Part shown: positions 13,705 through 18,721 of the stretch, in pieces
How the letters are laid out: each line of letters starts with the position of its first letter
Position numbering within the stretch: the stretch's first letter is position 1
From: an uncultured Methanobrevibacter sp.
GTDB taxonomy: Archaea > Methanobacteriota > Methanobacteria > Methanobacteriales > Methanobacteriaceae
Direction: 5' to 3'
Assembly: GCF_934746965.1 (NCBI RefSeq)
Contig: NZ_CAKVFS010000013.1
Coordinates: 1-18,721 of the forward strand
DNA length: 18,721 nucleotides
Made by a program: the position numbers and the translations under genes
Notes under the pieces: model-generated
Seen by the model: the letters and a program-made list of their open reading frames with translations, nothing else
Database searches by the model: none
Told to the model about the DNA's origin: nothing

Positions 13705-14964
13705 ATGAATTTTAAAAAATATTATAAATATATTCCATTTATTGTGTTTTTAATTATATTACTGATTTATCATTGGAAGTTAGCAGTAGTTACTGCAGAT
13801 TATCCTACTTTTAAAACTATAATTTCAAAACACCCTTTATTTTCCTTAGCGAGGGATGGTTATCTAAATTATAGATATGCAACATGGAGTTCCAGATCAC
13901 TTATTGAATTTAATGTAGGTGTTTTAGTTTCAATACCTACAGAAATTTGGAGAATTTTAGATTCAATCATTTTTGCAGCTATTGCAGTTTTAATAAGTAA
14001 AATTTTTGTTAAACAGGAAAAATCAAATTTATTTTATAACTCCTTAGCTTGTTTATTTGTGGGATTATGTATAATATCATTTTCTAAAATATTAGAATCC
14101 GCTGGATGGTTAGCTACTACAACAAATTATATTTGGCCACTTTGTTTTATATTAATCCATTTTTATCTGTTAAAAGAATATACATTTAAAAATAAAGATT
14201 TAACTAAATTTAAGAAATTATTGGTAAATGTAGTTTTGATTATTACATTATTGGAAGCTATTAGTTCTGAACAATTATTAGTTATGGTAGCTGGAGCATA
14301 TTTATTTATTGTAATCTATTGTTTATATAAGAAAATAAAAATCCCTCGCATATTTTACATAGGTATATGTTTGATATTTTTAAATTTTATTTATGATTTT
14401 TATTGTCCTGGAAATACTAATAGAGTTAAAGTAGTTACAAAATTAGGATTTCCAGATTATGCAAAATTTAATATTATAAATAAACTAGATGTTGGGACTA
14501 ATTATTTTTTAAGTTGGATTTTAATGGCTAAAGATATATTTTCAGTTATTTTCTTTATCTTACTTGGAATCTACACTTATTTGATATCTAAGAAAAAAAT
14601 AACATTTGTTTCAGTGATACTAATTGCAATTATCTATTTCGGTCATTTAAATTATTTTGATTTAACTACATTAAAACATGGTTTGTTATCTTTAGATTTA
14701 AAAAGATTATTAAGTTGTTTGGGAGCATATCTTGTTGTTATACTACCAATGTTATATTCTATTTATTTAATCTATAAAAATGGAAATAAACAGTTAAGTT
14801 ATATTATATTATCTCTATTAGTATTAGGATTTGGATCAGTTATTATTTCAGGTTTCACACCTTCATTAACTAGTGATGGTAGAATATTTTTATATTATGG
14901 ATTTATAATGCTGATTTTGGATTATATATTAATTGACAATATAAAAAATAAAATTAATTTTTGA
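13705..14964 (+). CDS. Multipass membrane protein, GT-C/DUF6056-like
   Basis: 419 residues with about ten hydrophobic helices. After the first helix (residues 11-22) comes a predicted external loop with TADYPTFK and DGYLNYRYATWSSR (51-64); the acidic-loop plus W-S-S-R pattern resembles DUF6056 and the first loop of GT-C glycosyltransferases such as those that extend or modify surface polysaccharide. A catalytic residue cannot be named with confidence. It stands alone between divergent and convergent neighbours and is followed by a hairpin terminator. It may modify cell-surface glycans or glycolipids; this is inference from topology only. Base composition is like its neighbours. Confidence 0.6.
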   Translation: MNFKKYYKYIPFIVFLIILLIYHWKLAVVTADYPTFKTIISKHPLFSLARDGYLNYRYATWSSRSLIEFNVGVLVSIPTEIWRILDSIIFAAIAVLISKIFVKQEKSNLFYNSLACLFVGLCIISFSKILESAGWLATTTNYIWPLCFILIHFYLLKEYTFKNKDLTKFKKLLVNVVLIITLLEAISSEQLLVMVAGAYLFIVIYCLYKKIKIPRIFYIGICLIFLNFIYDFYCPGNTNRVKVVTKLGFPDYAKFNIINKLDVGTNYFLSWILMAKDIFSVIFFILLGIYTYLISKKKITFVSVILIAIIYFGHLNYFDLTTLKHGLLSLDLKRLLSCLGAYLVVILPMLYSIYLIYKNGNKQLSYIILSLLVLGFGSVIISGFTPSLTSDGRIFLYYGFIMLILDYILIDNIKNKINF

Positions 14965-14993
14965 TATAAGTTGATATATCAAAAAATTTTTTT
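14958..14993. terminator. Bidirectional hairpin terminator
   Basis: TTTTTGATAT (14958-14967) and ATATCAAAAA (14976-14985) form a perfect 10-bp stem around an 8-base loop, followed by a T7 run at 14987-14993 on the plus strand. The stem's A-runs become T-runs on the other strand, so it can also end the RaSEA transcript, whose stop codon (14992-14994) lies in the T tract. It separates two convergent genes. Confidence 0.65.
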
Positions 14994-16074
14994 AATATAA
15001 TGGAAGATGTTTTACAGGTATGGTTGATTTATTCATGTCTGCATTATTGATTTCAGCTAACCATTCATTTTTACAATCACAATCATATTCTATAGGTTCT
15101 TGTGTTAAATTATTAGATATAATCATATGTTTCAAGTCTTTGTTACATTTTTTACAGTTATATGGGCCACGTCTTGAACCAAATCCAGAAGTATCAAGTA
15201 ATGCAGGAATATTTAATTCATGACGTACTGTATTTATAATTTCAATACAACTCCAAATCCAAGGTGGTTGATAAGCTCCTTTACGCCACATTCTTTCAAT
15301 TAAAGTTCCACCATGTATTGTCGCTGGACAAAAAGATAATCTGTCTACATTATTTTCAGCACAATATCTTGCAGTTTCTATAGCTTCATCAATTGCTTCT
15401 TTTTCATTTAACAAAATAGGTTTTACAAAAATATATGCTTTTGATTTAAGATTATAACCTTTTTCATTATTTAATTTTTGAATTGTTAAAACAGCTTCAT
15501 TAAAATCTTTTAAACTAAATCCTTTATTAATTTTTTTAAGTCTAGTGTAATCATTTGAAGTTTCAAGACCTATACTAATTTCAAATAAAGTATCTCCAAT
15601 AATATCCATTATTTCATCAATATATTCCTCTTTAACATATTCTGCTCTAGATTCCACTACAATTTCTGTAACATTACCTAAATTCATTAAAATATTTAAT
15701 ATTTCATCACGAGCATCTTTTGGAAGTTCACGAGGATTTAAAAAACTACCTGAAGCAAATAATTTAACAGTTATCTTGTTTTCTTCATTAATCGGAAAAC
15801 GACTTAAATGTTGTTTAAAAATATTAACAATAGTTTCACTGTCAATAGGTTCTAATGTACAATCTGAAACATAACTGCACATTGTACATCCACCACTGTC
15901 TCCAAGAGCCCAAGAACATCCAGGTGTAGGTAAAATAATAAATAAAGTTTTTGCAACTCCATCATAAGTTAAATCATCATTGTACCAACTAGCAGCTACC
16001 TGGTTAGGTGTTTTTGGGTCTTTTCTTTCAAAAGCCCTAGCTCTAATTTCTTTAGTTAAATTTTCAATCTCCAT
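14992..16074 (-). CDS. raSEA: Archaeosine synthase radical SAM subunit RaSEA
   Basis: A 360-residue radical SAM enzyme of the TIGR01210/COG1244 family. The cluster cysteines are C53, C63 and C66 in PGCSWALGDSGGCTMC, the CX9CX2C spacing of this family (shared with Elp3) rather than the standard CX3CX2C. GLETSNDYTRLKKINKGF and the PILLNEKEAIDEAI segments are typical TIM-barrel parts. A C-terminal cysteine group (YNCKKCNKDL ... DCDCKNEW) probably binds zinc. In archaea RaSEA works with ArcS: ArcS adds lysine to preQ0 at position 15 of tRNA and RaSEA splits it to leave the formamidine of archaeosine. ArcS is not in this window. ATG at 16072-16074 has AAGG eight bases upstream. The gene is divergent from another radical SAM gene. 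Confidence 0.88.
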   Translation of the reverse strand: MEIENLTKEIRARAFERKDPKTPNQVAASWYNDDLTYDGVAKTLFIILPTPGCSWALGDSGGCTMCSYVSDCTLEPIDSETIVNIFKQHLSRFPINEENKITVKLFASGSFLNPRELPKDARDEILNILMNLGNVTEIVVESRAEYVKEEYIDEIMDIIGDTLFEISIGLETSNDYTRLKKINKGFSLKDFNEAVLTIQKLNNEKGYNLKSKAYIFVKPILLNEKEAIDEAIETARYCAENNVDRLSFCPATIHGGTLIERMWRKGAYQPPWIWSCIEIINTVRHELNIPALLDTSGFGSRRGPYNCKKCNKDLKHMIISNNLTQEPIEYDCDCKNEWLAEINNADMNKSTIPVKHLPLY

Positions 16075-16151
16075 TATATATACCTTATAATAAAATTAAT
16101 ATTAATATTTAAGGTGTTGATATAATTAAAAACTTTTCCAATAATAATGAT

Positions 16152-17057
16152 TTGATTTTGAAAAAATATGGATTTAAAAATAAAAAAGTAAATTCAATAT
16201 TTAATAAAATAAAAGGAAAAAGAAATTTCAATCTTTTTTTGGAAGATTATACTATAAATCCATATATAGGTTGTTCTTTTAATTGTGTTTATTGTTATAT
16301 TAATGGAAGTAAATATGCAAAAGAAACAAATAATTATTATGTAAAGTCAAATGCTTCTGATCTGGTTTATAAAAAATTAAAAAAATTGGCTAAAAATCAA
16401 GAACGAGCATTTTTAAATTTAGGTTCAGCATCTGATTCATATATGGAAATAGAAAAAGAATTAGAATTAACCAGGGATATTTTAAAAATATTTCTAAGAT
16501 TTAAATATCCGGTTCATATTATAACAAAATCCGATTTGATTTTAAGGGATATTGATATTCTAAGAAAGATTAATGAAATAGCTATTTTACCTGAGGACAT
16601 AAAAAATTTGAAATCTAAAGTATGTATAACATTTTCATTTTCAACAATTGATGATGAACTAGCTAGTCTAATTGAACCAAATGCACCATTACCTTCACAA
16701 AGATTAAATGCAATGAATAAATTAGCTAGTGAAGGTTTCCATGTGGGGGTGGCGTTAATGCCAATTTTACCTTATTTAAATGATGATATTGAAAATCTTG
16801 ACAATGCAGTTAAACTTTTTAAGAAAAATAATGCCAGCTATTTGATTCTTGGTGCTTTGTCACTTTTTGGAAATAATGATAATTCTTCTAAAATAAAATA
16901 TTTTAATTTTATTGAAAATAATTTCCCTGAGATTTTAGTTAATGTAAAAAAATTGTTTTATAATAGAGAATATCCTTCACAAAAATATCAAAATGATATT
17001 TATAGAAAAATAGTAAATATTTGCAAAAAACAGGATGTTAAAACAACAATGATTTAA
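16152..17057 (+). CDS. SPL-family (COG1533) radical SAM protein
   Basis: 301 residues. C41-x3-C45-x2-C48 in YIGCSFNCVYCY is the canonical radical SAM cluster site, preceded by the NPYIG signature of spore-photoproduct-lyase-like proteins. LNLGSASDSYMEIEKELELT and EPNAPLPSQRLNAMNKL followed by MPILPYLND are also typical of COG1533. The family covers several unrelated reactions, and most archaeal members are uncharacterised. The apparent start is TTG at 16152 without a good ribosome-binding site. A good AAGGTG lies at 16111-16116, but the in-frame codons after it are ATA and ATT, so the true start needs care. A TATA-like CTTATAATAAAA near 16084-16095 could drive it. Confidence 0.82.
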   Translation: MILKKYGFKNKKVNSIFNKIKGKRNFNLFLEDYTINPYIGCSFNCVYCYINGSKYAKETNNYYVKSNASDLVYKKLKKLAKNQERAFLNLGSASDSYMEIEKELELTRDILKIFLRFKYPVHIITKSDLILRDIDILRKINEIAILPEDIKNLKSKVCITFSFSTIDDELASLIEPNAPLPSQRLNAMNKLASEGFHVGVALMPILPYLNDDIENLDNAVKLFKKNNASYLILGALSLFGNNDNSSKIKYFNFIENNFPEILVNVKKLFYNREYPSQKYQNDIYRKIVNICKKQDVKTTMI

Positions 17058-17079
17058 AAATAAAAAAGAAAAAAAGAAA
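17055..17079 (-). terminator. Oligo-T terminator of mer
   Basis: Reading on the minus strand, three T-runs (T7, T6 and T5) separated by single bases begin about nine bases after the mer stop. This is a strong archaeal intrinsic terminator, as expected for a highly expressed single gene. On the plus strand it is A-rich and gives no terminator for the convergent radical SAM gene ending at 17057. Confidence 0.65.
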
Positions 17080-17087
17080 TTAGGAGT

Positions 17088-18053
17088 TTAGAAACTTGCG
17101 ATTACTTCTCCTAATAATCTGATAGATTCTTCTACATTTTTTCCGATTGGAGAACCAGCTACATATTGGGTTACACCCATTTCAGCTAATCCTTCTACTT
17201 TAGGTATGAATTCATCAGGAGTACCTGCTACGGAGAAAGCATTGAGTAAATCATCATCGATTAATCCAATAGCTCCACCAAAGTCACCTTTACCTAAGCA
17301 AGCACCGATTTTTTCGTTAATACCTTCAGGTAATCCGTGTCTTTCGATAACCATAGGTGGTGAACCAGCTGCAATAAATGCAACAACAATTTTTGCTGCG
17401 TTTTTAGCTTTTTCAGAGTCAGTTCCAATAGAGGTTGCGGTGTATGCACCTACATCGAAGTTGGAAACATCTTTACCAGCATTTTCAATTCCTTTTTTAA
17501 TAAGAGGTAATGCTGCTTCATAATCTTTAGGGTTGGATGCATTAATTAAAACACCATCTGCGATTTCTCCAGCGGTTTCTAACATTTTAGGTCCTTGAGC
17601 ACCCATGTAAATTGGAAGGTGTTCTTGAACAGTTTTTACTCCACCTAATGCTGCTCCAGTTTCAGTTTTTTCACCAGCAAGTAAAGTGTTAATATCAGCA
17701 ATAGCGGATCTTATTGTAGATACAGGTTTTTCCCATGGGATTCCTAATGCGTCAAATGTTGCTTTATCACCAGGTCCAATACCAAAAGTAGCTCTTCCAT
17801 CGGAGAGTTCATCGATAGTAGCAATTGCAGAAGCAGAGATAGCAGGGCTTCTTACATATGGGTTGGTTACACCAGGACCTAATTTAATGGTTTCGGTTTC
17901 TTTAGCAATTAAAGCTAAGGTTTCATATACATTTTTGTTGTTGTAGTGGTCTGTGATCCATGCATATTCAAAACCAACTTCTTCAGCTAATTTTACACGT
18001 TTTACTATTTTATCTAAGTCTTCATTTGGTACGAATTCTATACCGAACTTCAT
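17088..18053 (-). CDS. mer: Mer, F420-dependent methylenetetrahydromethanopterin reductase
   Basis: 321 residues, the standard length. It catalyses reduction of methylene-H4MPT to methyl-H4MPT with F420H2, a cytoplasmic step of methanogenesis from CO2. It is a member of the bacterial-luciferase-like TIM-barrel family: MKFGIEFVPNEDLDKIV, AWITDHYNNKNVYETLALIA, GPGVTNPYVRSP, GRATFGIGPGDKATFDALGI and the YMGAQGPKMLETAGEIADG segment are all characteristic. Codon use is less AT-biased than in neighbours, which suits a very highly expressed gene. GGTGAT lies three bases before the ATG. It is a single-gene unit with its own promoter and terminator. Confidence 0.97.
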   Translation of the reverse strand: MKFGIEFVPNEDLDKIVKRVKLAEEVGFEYAWITDHYNNKNVYETLALIAKETETIKLGPGVTNPYVRSPAISASAIATIDELSDGRATFGIGPGDKATFDALGIPWEKPVSTIRSAIADINTLLAGEKTETGAALGGVKTVQEHLPIYMGAQGPKMLETAGEIADGVLINASNPKDYEAALPLIKKGIENAGKDVSNFDVGAYTATSIGTDSEKAKNAAKIVVAFIAAGSPPMVIERHGLPEGINEKIGACLGKGDFGGAIGLIDDDLLNAFSVAGTPDEFIPKVEGLAEMGVTQYVAGSPIGKNVEESIRLLGEVIASF

Positions 18054-18056
18054 TTT

Positions 18057-18092
18057 ATCACCATACTAAATTTTATTAAAGAATATATAAAG
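18057..18092 (-). promoter_or_regulatory. mer: mer promoter and ribosome-binding site
   Basis: On the minus strand CTTTATATATTC (18081-18092) is a near-ideal archaeal TATA box; transcription should begin near 18060-18066, immediately before GGTGAT (18057-18062), which precedes the ATG at 18053. The predicted leader is only about 7-13 bases. The TATA core is the same as in the por promoter, but no palindrome flanks it here. Confidence 0.6.
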
Positions 18093-18410
18093 CACTTATT
18101 ATTTGACTTAGATAGAAAGTTTTAAATATTATTCCTGTTTGGGAGGTTAACTAATTACTATTAAATGATGGTGTATTAATATATTTATTTTTTTTATTAC
18201 TGGTTTTTGTTACTACTTTCTAATTATAATATTATTACTTTTTTTCAAATTTTAAAATTTATTTTAAATTTAATGTCTTTTGTTTTATTTATTTTTAATA
18301 TATCTTCTTCAATTAATATTTTAATTTTTTATTTTACATATTTTTAAATAAAAATTATTTTTGCAATAGTTTTTAATTAATTTTGTTGATATAATTTCCC
18401 TGTCTATTAG
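18093..18410. other. Gene-free AT-rich stretch upstream of mer
   Basis: Extremely T-rich on the plus strand with stops in all frames; no ORF, convincing hairpin or repeat seen. Several T-runs (for example near 18192-18199 and 18240-18245) could end rightward transcripts, but no gene faces them. A few short open pieces here could be more of the decayed gene that follows. Confidence 0.4.
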
Positions 18411-18721
18411 ATGTGCCATGTGTCTTATGGCGTTGGTCTAAGTTACATTGTATTGACAATTATAACTATGATGACTGCTTTTCCACATATGGCTATAAAT
18501 TTATCATATTTATTGTATTAATTAAATTTAATATCTATAGAATGTGCTTTATGAGTACCTGAGTTTTTCGGGTATGATGTTGGTTTTGTAGATGTGGTGA
18601 TATTTGATTATAGGAACTCTTATATCAAATTATTATGTGTATTATTACTCGTCTATATTTTTTTAGCGTACTTCATAAATTAGCTTTTTTATGATATCTG
18701 CTTTTATCATTCAATTCTGTT
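18411..18721 (+). pseudogene. Probable decayed integral-membrane transporter gene
   Basis: One plus frame reads as hydrophobic protein across 310 bases with only scattered stops. ATG at 18411 opens 36 codons including GVGLSYIVLTIITMMTAFPH, closed by TAA at 18519-18521. After a TGA at 18552-18554 the same frame gives VPEFFGYDVGFVDVVIFDY and a second hydrophobic stretch ending in TAG at 18681-18683. From about 18600 another frame reads YLIIGTLISNYYVYYYSS. Together these resemble transmembrane and loop pieces of an MFS (perhaps oxalate/formate-antiporter-like) transporter broken by stops and at least one frameshift. GC content is higher than the preceding 300 bases, as for former coding DNA. Family call is weak; a structured RNA is the alternative. 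Confidence 0.35.

Noticed and set aside
17206..17523. Plus-strand ORF (105 codons) opposite mer
   Set aside because: Shadow of the less AT-biased mer gene; antisense frames stay open because of its codon use.
1..18721. CRISPR array, tRNA, rRNA, insertion sequence or prophage
   Set aside because: No regularly spaced repeats, no tRNA/rRNA-like segments, no transposase or integrase frames and no terminal inverted repeats were seen. The only notable exact repeat is the por promoter pair.

Overview
The window looks like chromosomal DNA of a hydrogenotrophic methanogen of the Methanobrevibacter type. It is very AT-rich and carries a complete six-gene pyruvate:ferredoxin oxidoreductase operon in the order porC-porD-porA-porB-porE-porF. 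It also has the F420-dependent methylenetetrahydromethanopterin reductase gene mer, a methanogen-type dihydropteroate-synthase-like protein and an archaeosine radical SAM enzyme. Start sites show archaeal GGTG/GGAGG ribosome-binding sites, TATA boxes and oligo-T terminators. A small remnant resembling the C-terminus of a Methanobrevibacter adhesin-like surface protein fits this assignment. Genus level is an inference; no rRNA gene is present.

Layout. (1) 1-230: probable tail of a rightward gene entering from the left, a T-rich terminator and a fossil adhesin-like C-terminus. (2) 229-3818, minus strand: the por operon, making pyruvate from acetyl-CoA, CO2 and reduced ferredoxin, with two polyferredoxin-like electron carriers at its end. 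(3) 3819-3994: a compact divergent control region. A 24-bp direct repeat, each copy carrying the palindrome TATAATCATTATA, flanks the por TATA box, and a third related palindrome lies before the next gene. (4) 3995-5599, plus strand: dihydropteroate-synthase-like protein, sharing its stop codon bases with a small convergent membrane-anchored Ser/Gln-rich protein (5596-5856). (5) 5948-11790, plus strand: eight tightly packed or overlapping genes encoding a MoxR AAA+ ATPase, a CoxE-type VWA protein, a TtuA/Ncs6-type tRNA thiolase, a ubiquitin-like sulfur carrier, a DUF89 metal-dependent phosphatase, a membrane-anchored thioredoxin, a CcdA-like thiol transporter and a Rossmann-fold dehydrogenase-like protein. 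(6) 11780-13568, minus strand: a TmcAL-like (COG1323) nucleotidyltransferase and an HdeD-like membrane protein. (7) 13705-14964, plus strand: a multipass membrane protein, closed by a bidirectional hairpin terminator. (8) 14992-17057: two divergent radical SAM genes, archaeosine synthase subunit RaSEA and an SPL/COG1533-family protein. (9) 17088-18053, minus strand: mer with its own promoter and terminator. (10) 18063-18721: mostly gene-free AT-rich DNA; its last 310 bases look like a decayed integral-membrane transporter gene, with a structured-RNA alternative.

Functionally, Por and Mer belong to core carbon and energy metabolism, and the DHPS-like protein is probably tied to methanopterin biosynthesis. 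The eight-gene cluster groups sulfur transfer, thiol redox and a MoxR/VWA maturation pair. Its joint purpose is not established and is the most interesting functional question here, together with the por operator array.
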